Source: a virus
DNA length: 41,831 nt
IMG/VR virus record: IMGVR_UViG_3300023094_000005
Coordinates: 1-41,831 of that record
Reading direction: 5' to 3' (one strand)
The notes under the pieces are model-generated. The model ran no database searches. It was not told the DNA's origin and was given only the letters and a program-made list of their open reading frames with translations. Within the stretch, counting starts at the first letter, position 1. Every line of letters begins with the position of its first letter. Below are positions 18,739 to 25,713 of the stretch, piece by piece. The position numbers were made by a program, and so were the translations under genes.

Positions 18739-19001
18739 CCACATACCAAACGCTTGACGCTATCGTTGTCTGTTGGGTGCTTGGCATTATCAGCTTTGCC
18801 ATTTACGCCTTTGCGGTCTATGAAATCCCACAGGCCAACCTCCCCATTCTCGCGGGTTTGGTTTCTGGGCTAGTCGGAACGGTCGTAGGTGGCTATTCTG
18901 GGTTCCGTTGGGGGGCATCACAGGCCGACAAGACGCACACGCCGGGAACGGCCTCAGTGTCTATACAGGCCACGACCGACACCACGGAGACAAAGACATG
19001 A
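18735..19001 (+). CDS. Putative holin
   Basis: An 88-residue protein with two hydrophobic segments (residues about 8-29 and 36-57) and a hydrophilic Thr/Lys tail. It stands directly before the muramidase gene with ATGA overlaps on both sides. Holins of this size form the inner-membrane lesions that release or activate the endolysin. The role is inferred from topology and position. Confidence 0.68.
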   Translation: MTTYQTLDAIVVCWVLGIISFAIYAFAVYEIPQANLPILAGLVSGLVGTVVGGYSGFRWGASQADKTHTPGTASVSIQATTDTTETKT

Positions 19002-19465
19002 ACTTTGACCTAGCCTTTGAAAAACTAATCGGCCATGAGGGCGGGTATGTAAACGACCCGAAAGACCCTGGCGGCGAAACCAAATTCGGTATCAGCAAGC
19101 GGGCATATCCTAAGCTTGATATTAAGGCCCTCACGATGACATCGGCGGCTAATATCTATCTGACTGACTACTGGATTCCGGCTGGCTGTGAACTTGTGCC
19201 GGAGGCTGTTCGCTATGACCTGTTTGACGCAGCGGTTAACTCTGGCATCCGGCAGGCTATCATCTGGCTACAGCAGGCGGCGGGAACAAGCGTAGACGGC
19301 AGCATAGGGCCAAAGACGAAAGCGGCCATCGGGAGTGCGGATGGTGCGGAGCTACACGCCAAGTTTAACGGCTACCGGCTCAAGTTCATGACGGACCTGA
19401 CAACGTGGGATCGTTTCGGCAAAGGATGGGCGCGGCGCATAGCTGCGAACCTGATCAATGTCTAG
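18998..19465 (+). CDS. Endolysin, GH108 N-acetylmuramidase
   Basis: A 155-residue protein with the GH108 signature near its N-terminus: HEGGY (catalytic Glu14) followed by NDPKDPGGETKFGIS. The C-terminal half has the family's peptidoglycan-binding pattern (AAGTSVDGSIGPKTKAAI). It cuts the N-acetylmuramic acid to N-acetylglucosamine bond of the host wall. No signal peptide is seen, so it depends on the holin. The ATG at 18998 is chosen over earlier in-frame codons because it gives the family's normal start and an ATGA overlap. Confidence 0.9.
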   Translation: MNFDLAFEKLIGHEGGYVNDPKDPGGETKFGISKRAYPKLDIKALTMTSAANIYLTDYWIPAGCELVPEAVRYDLFDAAVNSGIRQAIIWLQQAAGTSVDGSIGPKTKAAIGSADGAELHAKFNGYRLKFMTDLTTWDRFGKGWARRIAANLINV

Positions 19466-19799
19466 CATCGGAATCCGCAACTCTCTATTAATCATCGCGG
19501 CCATAGCTATTGTGGCATTAATCGCAATGCTGGTTTGGTTTAATGGCCGCATAGCTGAAAAGCAGGCGAAGATATCCGAACTCAAGGGCTACGTCGCGGG
19601 ATACGAAAAGGCGCAAAAGACCGAACTGGAAATCAGGGTCAAGCAAGACGACCTAAATGTGAAGGTGCAAAATGCAAAGGCTCAAATCGTTCAACTCGAT
19701 CCGAAGTGTGCTGACGCTCAGCCTACTGTTGACGCCTTCGTTAGCGGGGTTAACAGCCTGCGCGACAAAGCCAAAGATGATCATAGCGCAGAGCCTTAA
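19458..19799 (+). CDS. Inner-membrane spanin (Rz-like)
   Basis: A 113-residue type II membrane protein: N-terminal hydrophobic anchor (residues 8-28), then a periplasmic coiled coil (about 30-80) and a flexible end. This is the i-spanin layout. It follows the endolysin, overlapping it by 8 bases, and the o-spanin begins inside it in the +1 frame. Together they fuse inner and outer membranes in the last step of lysis. Confidence 0.82.
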   Translation: MSSIGIRNSLLIIAAIAIVALIAMLVWFNGRIAEKQAKISELKGYVAGYEKAQKTELEIRVKQDDLNVKVQNAKAQIVQLDPKCADAQPTVDAFVSGVNSLRDKAKDDHSAEP

Positions 19800-19944
19800 G
19801 GAGTCATGCCAAGGGGCAAATATTAACAATGTCAAAGACATACAGACTATAGCAGTCTTTGGCCTTGAAAGCGAGAGCGCTTTGCAGTTGTGTGAATACA
19901 AGCGCAAGGCTCTTGTGGATCTAATCGAAAGTGGCCAAAAGTAA
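19672..19944 (+). CDS. Outer-membrane lipoprotein spanin (Rz1-like), overlapping the i-spanin gene
   Basis: A 90-residue protein in the +1 frame relative to the i-spanin, overlapping its last 128 bases. It has a signal peptide with a good lipobox, LTAC, with the acylated Cys at residue 30, so the mature lipoprotein is 61 residues with two further Cys. Overlapped Rz/Rz1 pairs are a known arrangement. The reading frame extends 145 bases past the partner gene. Confidence 0.83.
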   Translation: MQRLKSFNSIRSVLTLSLLLTPSLAGLTACATKPKMIIAQSLKESCQGANINNVKDIQTIAVFGLESESALQLCEYKRKALVDLIESGQK

Positions 19945-19970
19945 GCCTCCCTAACCATAAAGGAAAACCA

Positions 19971-20195
19971 ATGACCGAAATTTCCGACGAGCTAATTTTC
20001 AAGCACACCGACAACCTGCATGATCTGGAGGCCAAGATTGACCTTCTGCCGGAAAGTCCTGAAAAGCTTCTCGTGCAAGAGGCTGTCGGCACTTGGCACG
20101 CGGAACTCTATGCCGACCTGATCGCTGCTGGTGGCCCTGTTGTCGCAGCCCGTGACGGCACGCCCAAGACCCCGCCCCCTCCCGGCCCTAAATAA
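19971..20195 (+). CDS. Small hypothetical protein with Pro-rich tail
   Basis: A 74-residue acidic helical protein ending in TPKTPPPPGPK. It follows the ribosome site AAAGGA and overlaps the next start by one base (A of TAATG). Such small proteins often follow lysis genes, but no function can be given. Confidence 0.65.
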   Translation: MTEISDELIFKHTDNLHDLEAKIDLLPESPEKLLVQEAVGTWHAELYADLIAAGGPVVAARDGTPKTPPPPGPK

Positions 20196-20623
20196 TGTTT
20201 GAGCCGACCATAGATCAATACTATGGCGCGGGCGCTGTGCTGGTTTGCATGGCGTCCGCTTTGTTGCGCGTGCCTGCCCGATGGCAATATGCGGCCATCC
20301 TCATGCTCGTATCCTGGCTGATTTCCAACGTCTTCTTTGTCAATTTCACGGGCGAACAGATGGCGTATGCGCACCTTGCCCTTCACATCGGCATAGGTCT
20401 ATCCCTGACTGCCCTTTTGTTCCCCGTGTGGCACCAAGTATCAACCAAGTGCCTATTGGCCTGTAGAGCCTTCCTTGTGGCATGGGATATCATCTGCGCT
20501 CTGGTAGCCTTTCCGTTTATCGTCTATCCATTGGGCATGAACCTCGTTTTCATCCTCCAGCTTGTTCTAATCCTGATCGGTGGATATCAAGCCCACATCG
20601 CCTCCTTACGTGTGAGGGCATAA
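20195..20623 (+). CDS. Polytopic membrane protein, unknown
   Basis: A 142-residue protein with four or five hydrophobic segments (about residues 12-27, 31-50, 58-82, 92-112 and 115-135) and few charges. It is the first of a run of membrane-associated genes downstream of the spanins. It could be a holin-related, antiholin or superinfection-exclusion protein; nothing in the sequence decides. Confidence 0.7.
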   Translation: MFEPTIDQYYGAGAVLVCMASALLRVPARWQYAAILMLVSWLISNVFFVNFTGEQMAYAHLALHIGIGLSLTALLFPVWHQVSTKCLLACRAFLVAWDIICALVAFPFIVYPLGMNLVFILQLVLILIGGYQAHIASLRVRA

Positions 20624-20624
20624 A

Positions 20625-20849
20625 ATGGAACATGCTGTAACGGGCTCAAGTGATATCCTGCTGCAATACGGCGCTCTTGGCGTTCTCGTCATTGGCTCGT
20701 GGATTATAACGGTTGTCGTGTGGAAGGACAACAAGGCTCTTAGGTCTGAAAATACCGGCCTGACCCGCGAAATCATAACACTTACCGTCTCCCTTAAGTC
20801 CGTTCTCGAAAGCCTTACGGAAAACGTTAAGGAGTCTCTTCGCAAATGA
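20625..20849 (+). CDS. Single-span membrane protein with coiled coil
   Basis: A 74-residue protein with one hydrophobic segment (about 13-33) followed by a charged heptad helix (DNKALRSENTGLTREIITL). The layout resembles small holin-like or phage-shock type proteins. Its stop overlaps the next start (ATGA). Confidence 0.68.
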   Translation: MEHAVTGSSDILLQYGALGVLVIGSWIITVVVWKDNKALRSENTGLTREIITLTVSLKSVLESLTENVKESLRK

Positions 20850-21007
20850 AGCTTTTAAAAGAGATTTTAAGTGGTATATTCCCACCCAAGCCACTAGAGG
20901 CTGTGGAGGTGCGTGCGCAGGTATCCCTTGTTGTGGATCAAGCAAACCTCTTGCGGCGTCTATTGGATGAAAACAAACCGGTAACTATAGGGAAAACGGG
21001 GCGATGA
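20846..21007 (+). CDS. 53-residue hypothetical protein
   Basis: A short gene below common length cut-offs. It starts at the ATG that overlaps the preceding TGA and ends at a TGA that overlaps the next ATG (21004). The ribosome site TTAAGGAG lies about 10 bases upstream. The protein has an N-terminal amphipathic helix (MKLLKEILSGIF) and a second helix (VVDQANLLRRLLDEN). The two ATGA overlaps are the main evidence that it is real. Confidence 0.66.
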   Translation: MKLLKEILSGIFPPKPLEAVEVRAQVSLVVDQANLLRRLLDENKPVTIGKTGR

Positions 21008-21477
21008 TTCACTTTCTGAAAGACCGCGCCCTACTCTTCTTCCTCATTATCAGCCTGATTGTTTTCCTCCCGCTTTATCTCTTCCTGCCGATGGCCCTGC
21101 TTATGTCGCTGTTGAATAGCGTGCTGCTGGCAACCATTGCGGCCCTATGCGTGGCGTGGTGCAAGCTTGTCATGCGGGCTATGGATAGAAAGCCATTCGA
21201 TGACGTGTCACAACTAACTGTAGGCTCTGTTATCCCGTGGGCCGTTATCACAGGCGGGAGCATTGTCAGTGTGGTCATGATTGCCGATGGTCAAATGACA
21301 GCCCCGCACTACCTGCAATTCGTGGCCATCCTGCGCTATGTAGCCATCATGGGCGGGCTATTTCAGTTAGCGGCTCTTGGCGTCATGAAATACAACAAGG
21401 CGCTCCTGGTGGCCTCTGGCGTGCTTGCTGTGACCATCTTTGTTGCGACCTTGTTGTTTCAGTTCAGCGGGCACTAG
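21004..21477 (+). CDS. Polytopic membrane protein, last gene of the late operon
   Basis: A 157-residue protein with four or five membrane segments (about 10-30, 34-56, 74-95, 104-125, 132-154) and a cytoplasmic-looking basic loop (KLVMRAMDRKPFDD). It ends 3 bases from the stop of the opposing operon. Unknown function; a lysis-timing, superinfection-exclusion or receptor-masking role would fit the position. Confidence 0.68.
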   Translation: MIHFLKDRALLFFLIISLIVFLPLYLFLPMALLMSLLNSVLLATIAALCVAWCKLVMRAMDRKPFDDVSQLTVGSVIPWAVITGGSIVSVVMIADGQMTAPHYLQFVAILRYVAIMGGLFQLAALGVMKYNKALLVASGVLAVTIFVATLLFQFSGH

Positions 21478-21480
21478 GCC

Positions 21481-21753
21481 TCACTCTCCCTTCGTATCGG
21501 GCACGGTCCCGTGTAAATAGACCGCATCACCTGCCTTATACTTTACCTTGCCGTCCACCTTCGGGTTCAAAAAGCGGCCATCAACCTCCGGCCATTCGGT
21601 GCCATCATGCGCGATCAGCCTTATGTTTTTGATTGCATAGCTTATAGCTGGCGCGACGTGCACGCTTTCGATTTCGTCGCCAAGGACATATGGTCCCGAG
21701 ATAAATGCGCGGAGGCTTACCGAGGTGAGTGTGTTTCCGACTTGGATGATCAT
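21481..21753 (-). CDS. Small hypothetical protein, end of leftward early operon
   Basis: A 90-residue, mostly beta protein with no recognised family. The start overlaps the preceding stop (ATGA). The stretch KVKYKAGDAVYLHGTV resembles a small SH3-like strand pair. Confidence 0.65.
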   Translation of the reverse strand: MIIQVGNTLTSVSLRAFISGPYVLGDEIESVHVAPAISYAIKNIRLIAHDGTEWPEVDGRFLNPKVDGKVKYKAGDAVYLHGTVPDTKGE

Positions 21754-21977
21754 CGGTTAAACCCTTCGTGCCAGCGCCTATGTTCACTGGTTCCTTCTAG
21801 ATATGGGTTATCGCTTTCTGGCAGGTCAAAAATGTGAGCGTTAAGCCCCCTTCTATACGCAGACTCTAACCGCGTAGCTTCTGATGGTATAGTGTCGCGC
21901 TGGCAACAAGGGCCTATGTGCCTCATTCCGCTCATGTGACAGTCGCATGTGCATTGGCTGCGGTATGGTAAGGTCAT
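21750..21977 (-). CDS. Cys/His-rich small protein
   Basis: A 75-residue protein with CTCDCHMSGMRHIGPCC in the first 30 residues. This cluster could bind a metal. The C-terminal YRRGLNAHIFDLPESDNPY... HRRWHEGF pattern resembles the small phage family that ends in a 'P-Y ... W-x-x-GF' motif, related to restriction-relief or ribosome-modulation-like proteins. The family is not certain. Ribosome site GGGAGAG. Confidence 0.62.
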   Translation of the reverse strand: MTLPYRSQCTCDCHMSGMRHIGPCCQRDTIPSEATRLESAYRRGLNAHIFDLPESDNPYLEGTSEHRRWHEGFNR

Positions 21978-21978
21978 A

Positions 21979-22302
21979 TTACTCTCCCTTCGTAGCGGCT
22001 GCGGCGCGTCGGAACTTCACGCCCATAGTGAACGCTGCTGAGTTCAAGATTGCACTGGCCTTTGGATCGTTCATTTCTCCCGCTTGACTATGCAGGAACT
22101 CAATGTCGCGCTTTGTGGCAAATGCTACGCCGTCTCTGTATTCGTGGCTGCGGGTTTCGCTTCCGCCTACCGCCTCCATCTCTTCATACTGCTGTATGAA
22201 GGTGGTGAGGGTGTCTAAATCATCGCTATAATCGTAGTCCTCTTCGGCTATGTGAAGCTTGTATATCGCCTCTCTGGCTTGTGCTGGTGTGATGTGGGTC
22301 AT
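21979..22302 (-). CDS. Hypothetical protein
   Basis: A 107-residue acidic helical protein. The ATG at 22302 is preferred because it forms ATGA with the preceding small gene and has GGAG upstream. An earlier in-frame ATG at 22329 has no better ribosome site. No family is recognised. Confidence 0.6.
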   Translation of the reverse strand: MTHITPAQAREAIYKLHIAEEDYDYSDDLDTLTTFIQQYEEMEAVGGSETRSHEYRDGVAFATKRDIEFLHSQAGEMNDPKASAILNSAAFTMGVKFRRAAAATKGE

Positions 22303-22430
22303 TCGTTTTCGCTCCAATCGCGGTCGCATTTATCGCAATGATACCAATAGGTATGAAGTCCACATGGGTAATGGCTGTGGTGCTTTAGGTGAGTAAGGTG
22401 GCACCATACAGCACGGAAAAACCGCCTCAT
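22299..22430 (-). CDS. 43-residue Cys/His-rich (zinc-ribbon-like) protein
   Basis: A short gene with the ribosome site AAAGGAA and a stop that overlaps the next start (ATGA). The protein has CHLTHLKHHSHYPC and HCDKCDRDW clusters. The CxxC spacing near the C-terminus and the preceding Cys/His pairs would allow one zinc site. Short zinc-binding phage proteins often act on host enzymes, but no target can be named. Confidence 0.62.
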   Translation of the reverse strand: MRRFFRAVWCHLTHLKHHSHYPCGLHTYWYHCDKCDRDWSENE

Positions 22431-22454
22431 CTTATTCGTTCCTTTCCGTTTGGG

Positions 22455-22661
22455 CTATGCTTTTGCCTTTGAAAGGTTTGCGTCGATTTCAGTCGCAATC
22501 AGATGCGGAACGACAATTAAGCCGCCCACGCTCACCCCAGATGCCAGCCTGTTGCCTGTTTTTGGGCAAACGCGGTTAATGGTATGCCCTCCGAGTTTGC
22601 AAAGAGCCTCGGATATTGCCCGCTCCATAGTCAAAAATTCCTCTGTGGTGAACTTATTCAT
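22455..22661 (-). CDS. Small hypothetical protein
   Basis: A 68-residue protein, behind GGAAAGGAACGGAG. It overlaps the upstream gene by 8 bases. The N-terminal helix (TTEEFLTMERAISEAL) is amphipathic. No family is recognised. Confidence 0.6.
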   Translation of the reverse strand: MNKFTTEEFLTMERAISEALCKLGGHTINRVCPKTGNRLASGVSVGGLIVVPHLIATEIDANLSKAKA

Positions 22662-22998
22662 CTCCGTTCCTTTCCGTACTTTGGGCCATGCTGGATTGTG
22701 ACGCCAGCCACCGTCTAATTAAAACGTTGAGAGCGCGATGTACGCCCGCTTGGCTAACATACCGCGTGCCCCACGGCTTTCCGGTCAGAACGTTGTATGC
22801 CTCTTCGGGGCTAAGTCCCCCGCGCTCAGCCAGCCGCTTTAGGGACTGACTGTGGTTTTTGACGGCCTGCTGTTCGTGAGGAGCGATCATTGCCCAAGGC
22901 AACGCAATGACCATGGACGTGCAACCCTCGTCCGCTAGGGACTTAACGGTCTCGTCTAAGCGATATCCACCGAGCAGAAGTTTGAACATGGCGCTCAT
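22654..22998 (-). CDS. Hypothetical protein
   Basis: A 114-residue helical protein. Residues about 55-85 (LAERGGLSPEEAYNVLTGKPWG) could form a small HTH-like unit, but no DNA-binding family is recognised. Coupled to the gene upstream by ATGA. Confidence 0.62.
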   Translation of the reverse strand: MSAMFKLLLGGYRLDETVKSLADEGCTSMVIALPWAMIAPHEQQAVKNHSQSLKRLAERGGLSPEEAYNVLTGKPWGTRYVSQAGVHRALNVLIRRWLASQSSMAQSTERNGDE

Positions 22999-23201
22999 GC
23001 TCCCTCCTTATCGGGCGTGAGGGAGGAGCGGCCTAGGTCGGTTAAAGCCCACTTTACTGGACGGCCCTTGAACTCACATAGGCCCATGTGGCGGCAAGAT
23101 TGACGAACTCGGTCTTGTTTTCTGTCTGCCAGTAAAGGCCGCTCACCCTTGGCAATGCGCTCCAAAAACAAACGCTGATCTGCTGATAGATCAACCATCA
23201 C
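22995..23201 (-). CDS. Small winged-helix-like protein
   Basis: A 68-residue basic protein whose C-terminal half (VRQSCRHMGLCEFKGRPVKWALTDLGRSSL) matches the small winged-helix pattern often seen in phages ('... G W .LT..G...L'). A DNA-binding role is possible. ATGA overlaps on both sides. Confidence 0.6.
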   Translation of the reverse strand: MMVDLSADQRLFLERIAKGERPLLADRKQDRVRQSCRHMGLCEFKGRPVKWALTDLGRSSLTPDKEGA

Positions 23202-23641
23202 TCCCCTCCATATTCAGGGTAGAGGGCTTTGCGGGCAACAATCAGGACCAACTGTAAGTGTTGGCTTACATTGTATTGGTCTGTGTCCTCAAACTTCGCG
23301 GCAATGCGCTCCAACGCCACCTTGTATCGGTCACGCTCGACGGCAATCTCGTAGATATCCAATTCAAGCCAGCGACCCTCATAAAGCATTTTCGGACGCT
23401 CATTCATCAAACGTCCCCCGCTTACTTTACCAAGAGCGTGCTCGTATTTCATTTGAACGTGGCCAAGTTCAGCTTTTAAACGTTCGATCTCCGCTTGTTG
23501 CTCTTGGGATGCGGTGAGGGCGGCAGAGAGGCGTTTTGCAGCCTCAACGCCGTTACCGTCACCAGTGGCCTTGACCATCTGATTCAGCATACGGAGCATG
23601 AGCGCCACGTCTTCACGCCGTACAGGGATAAGGTCGGTCAT
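23198..23641 (-). CDS. Coiled-coil hypothetical protein
   Basis: A 147-residue protein with a long coiled coil (about 45-75, ASQEQQAEIERLKAELGHVQ) followed by a second helix pair. This form is common for unknown phage early proteins. No family is assigned. Confidence 0.62.
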   Translation of the reverse strand: MTDLIPVRREDVALMLRMLNQMVKATGDGNGVEAAKRLSAALTASQEQQAEIERLKAELGHVQMKYEHALGKVSGGRLMNERPKMLYEGRWLELDIYEIAVERDRYKVALERIAAKFEDTDQYNVSQHLQLVLIVARKALYPEYGGE

Positions 23642-23644
23642 GGT

Positions 23645-23806
23645 TTAACCTTTCGGATTAGTAATTGTGCGAACAAGAACAACAAGGCCAATGAAAGCGG
23701 CGATAATAACGGGCAGCCAAGACTTGAACGCCATTGCAGCCCAAGCTACTGCGTAGCCTAAAATGACAGTAGTGGTCAGGTCAACGATATGGGCTTTAAC
23801 TCTCAT
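23645..23806 (-). CDS. 53-residue two-span membrane protein
   Basis: A short gene with ribosome site AGGAAC and two hydrophobic segments (about 11-26 and 31-47, TVILGYAVAWAAMAF and WLPVIIAAFIGLVVLV). It fills an otherwise empty space between two early genes, and its stop lies 3 bases from the next start. Small early membrane proteins of this kind are often exclusion or holin-like proteins. Confidence 0.62.
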   Translation of the reverse strand: MRVKAHIVDLTTTVILGYAVAWAAMAFKSWLPVIIAAFIGLVVLVRTITNPKG

Positions 23807-23858
23807 TGTTTCTGTTCCTGTTGATGGTTTAAGAATGTCTCTTCGGGATGGTGCGGGG

Positions 23859-24446
23859 CTACAGCGCGCGGATCATTGAATAAACGAAGGCGGTGTAAAC
23901 GGACTCGTCAAATTCTTCCGCATAACCATACTCGTCAACCTTGCCAGCCACACAACCGGCCTCAATAAGCGGCTTGGCAAGGTCATAATCCCAACCCGAA
24001 TTGCCAAATGGGCGCTTACCGCTAAACCCCTCAGTTTCACGGAAAAGGGTTTCCAGCAATTCCTTGAGGTAGTCGCGGATAGTCAAGTCGCGGTCCAGAT
24101 CGCCGCAATGAAATTTCAGGTCAAGTGCCTCCAAAGGTGTCATGCGACAGGGCTCCAAGCCATAGCCCTCTTGGGCCGCCTTTAAGTCGTGCTCGGAAAG
24201 CATGTAGCCGCAAGAGGCATATGACTTATTCCAGCCACGGCAATACAGCCATGGCTTTTGACGGCGCTTGGCTTCGGCATACAGGAGGTCCGTTTGCCAG
24301 TGAGCGGGCGCGCGAGGGTTGTTCGCGGCAAAGGCTGATAGCCAGCACTTACGCTCCGTTTCATCGACCAAATCAGTGTCAGAAAGTTCAGCGGCATGAA
24401 CTGCGTATGCTTCCTTTTCCGCATCGACTTCAAGTTTCGTCTTCAT
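23859..24446 (-). CDS. Hypothetical early protein, full-length member of an intragenomic pair
   Basis: A 195-residue protein using the ATG at 24446 with AAAGGA upstream. Residues about 1-100 are specific to this copy (including a Cys/Trp-rich stretch RKPWLYCRGWNKSYASCGYM-like). Residues about 103-195, from MTPLEALDLKFHCGD to the end, are nearly the same as the plus-strand gene at 36492-36776. No named family is recognised. The shared part begins exactly at an internal Met-Thr-Pro-Leu, which is also the start of the short paralogue. Confidence 0.7.
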   Translation of the reverse strand: MKTKLEVDAEKEAYAVHAAELSDTDLVDETERKCWLSAFAANNPRAPAHWQTDLLYAEAKRRQKPWLYCRGWNKSYASCGYMLSEHDLKAAQEGYGLEPCRMTPLEALDLKFHCGDLDRDLTIRDYLKELLETLFRETEGFSGKRPFGNSGWDYDLAKPLIEAGCVAGKVDEYGYAEEFDESVYTAFVYSMIRAL

Positions 24447-24480
24447 TGTTTTATCCTTTGCTGATTGATAGGTAGGAAGG

Positions 24481-24717
24481 CTAAGAGGCTCGGCAAAGGT
24501 ATCCAGTGCCGTCGATTTCATAGCCATCTTCGTCGTAATCGGGAGTCTCGTATAAAACGCCATAAGACTTTAGAAGCGCCTCAAGCTGCTCAGCCAAAGC
24601 CTTTGGCACCATGATAAACTCACGGCCATCTGTCATTTTCAGGCTTGTGTCGCTGTCGCAAACGATATTAACCGACACGTCAATCAACTTGCTTTCAAGC
24701 TCCAAGGGCGCGGCCAT
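24481..24717 (-). CDS. Small acidic hypothetical protein
   Basis: A 78-residue protein. The ATG at 24717 forms TAATG with the regulator gene and is preferred to an upstream in-frame start. The C-terminus is very acidic (ETPDYDEDGYEIDGTGYL). Unknown function. Confidence 0.62.
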   Translation of the reverse strand: MAAPLELESKLIDVSVNIVCDSDTSLKMTDGREFIMVPKALAEQLEALLKSYGVLYETPDYDEDGYEIDGTGYLCRAS

Positions 24718-25181
24718 TATTCTGCTTCCTTCAACAATAGTTCCTTGCGCTTCGGTGCAGCGCGGGGAAGGGATTTCCACGGATAGTCCTTGACGGCACC
24801 GCGCCAAATCATTCTCTCGTCAATAATGTACTCATACGAGCCACCCATGCGGCGACCGCGATGAATAAGCCCCTCGCTAAGTAAGTCGCCAACGGCGCGG
24901 CTTATTTGCTGCTGCGCTGGCACCTTGAGACCGGCAGACATTTCAGCCTGCGTTTCAAAAAACCTATTCCCGTTATCCATGCGAGAAATCATGTAAAACA
25001 GGACATGAAGAGCGGTTGAGCTTTTCACAGACCTAATTGCGTCAATGTCCATATCGAGATTCAAGGCGCACCACTTTCTAAAAGGATGACGACTTTTCAC
25101 TTCGGTGTAGGCGTAAAACCCTTCCGAAATTACTTCATTCGTGTTACGATTACGCACCTCAGCGGGAATAGCCTTGACCAT
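24717..25181 (-). CDS. Winged-helix regulator or initiator-like protein
   Basis: A 154-residue basic protein with a winged-helix core: ALHVLFYMISRMDNGNRFFETQAEMSAGL, then VPAQQQISRAVGDLLSEGLIHRGRRMGGSYEYII. The helix-turn-helix followed by a Gly/Arg wing resembles RepL-type plasmid initiators and MarR-like regulators. It is the first gene behind the promoter at 25213-25240, which carries an inverted repeat over the -10, so it may control itself. Whether it works in transcription or replication is open. Confidence 0.68.
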   Translation of the reverse strand: MVKAIPAEVRNRNTNEVISEGFYAYTEVKSRHPFRKWCALNLDMDIDAIRSVKSSTALHVLFYMISRMDNGNRFFETQAEMSAGLKVPAQQQISRAVGDLLSEGLIHRGRRMGGSYEYIIDERMIWRGAVKDYPWKSLPRAAPKRKELLLKEAE

Positions 25182-25212
25182 TTTGCACTCGTTTAGTTTT
25201 ATTCACACAACT

Positions 25213-25240
25213 ACTATAACGTAGTACGCGCAAAACTCAA
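25213..25240 (-). promoter_or_regulatory. Promoter with overlapping operator
   Basis: On the minus strand, TTGAGT (25240-25235) and TATAGT (25218-25213) are separated by 16 bases. The inverted repeat ACTAC-N6-GTAGT (25210-25225) covers the -10. The start codon of the winged-helix gene is about 25 bases past the predicted start site. Confidence 0.6.
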
Positions 25241-25266
25241 GTGCTATTTCTCGCCTTCGGAAAACT

Positions 25267-25307
25267 TTTATATATAAGCCATTTGGCAAACTGCCTCTTA
25301 TATAAGA
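25267..25307. promoter_or_regulatory. Cluster of perfect palindromes upstream of the promoter
   Basis: Three dyads lie in 41 bases: TTATATATAA (25267-25276), GGCA-AAC-TGCC (25284-25294) and the 14-base perfect palindrome CTCTTATATAAGAG (25294-25307). They sit 30-70 bases upstream of the -35 box. They could be activator sites, or a replication or transcription pause element. There is no T-run of terminator type. Confidence 0.4.
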
Positions 25308-25344
25308 GAGGGCGACAAGGCAAACTCACCCTCGCCAAGCCCAC

Positions 25345-25713
25345 TTACTTCGTTGGCCATGGCCTCGAACATATTTTCCTCTTCACCGATTTATCAAACC
25401 CTCTACTCTGTATAGCCTTAACAAAGCGCTGTGGCCTTTCTCCGCGATGTTTCTTGCCAACTCTTTTCACCTTGGCTGCGTCGGTAGTGTCTCTGCGGGA
25501 TTTGGTGGCGTGGCACTCTTTCCCCCGCAGGAATATCTTATCAGGGTCGTGACGCTTAGGATCAAGCAGGTTCCAGGCTGGAACATGGTCCAGTTCTTTC
25601 CCGACTTCTCCGCACCCACAGACGCACAGAGGGCCGTCTCGCCACATCACATAGGCCTTGATAGCCTTAGGTATGGATCGACTCTCAGTGACCTTTATAG
25701 GTGGCTTATCCAT
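25345..25713 (-). CDS. HNH-nuclease-like protein
   Basis: A 122-residue basic protein with an HNH-like core: CVCGCGEVGKELDHVPAW, a gap, then CHATKSRRDTTDAAKVKR. The DH pair and the ending '...CH..KSRRD...AKVKR' resemble the small phage HNH proteins. The central Asn is not obvious, so activity is uncertain. It is coupled to the gene upstream by TAATG. Confidence 0.66.
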   Translation of the reverse strand: MDKPPIKVTESRSIPKAIKAYVMWRDGPLCVCGCGEVGKELDHVPAWNLLDPKRHDPDKIFLRGKECHATKSRRDTTDAAKVKRVGKKHRGERPQRFVKAIQSRGFDKSVKRKICSRPWPTK

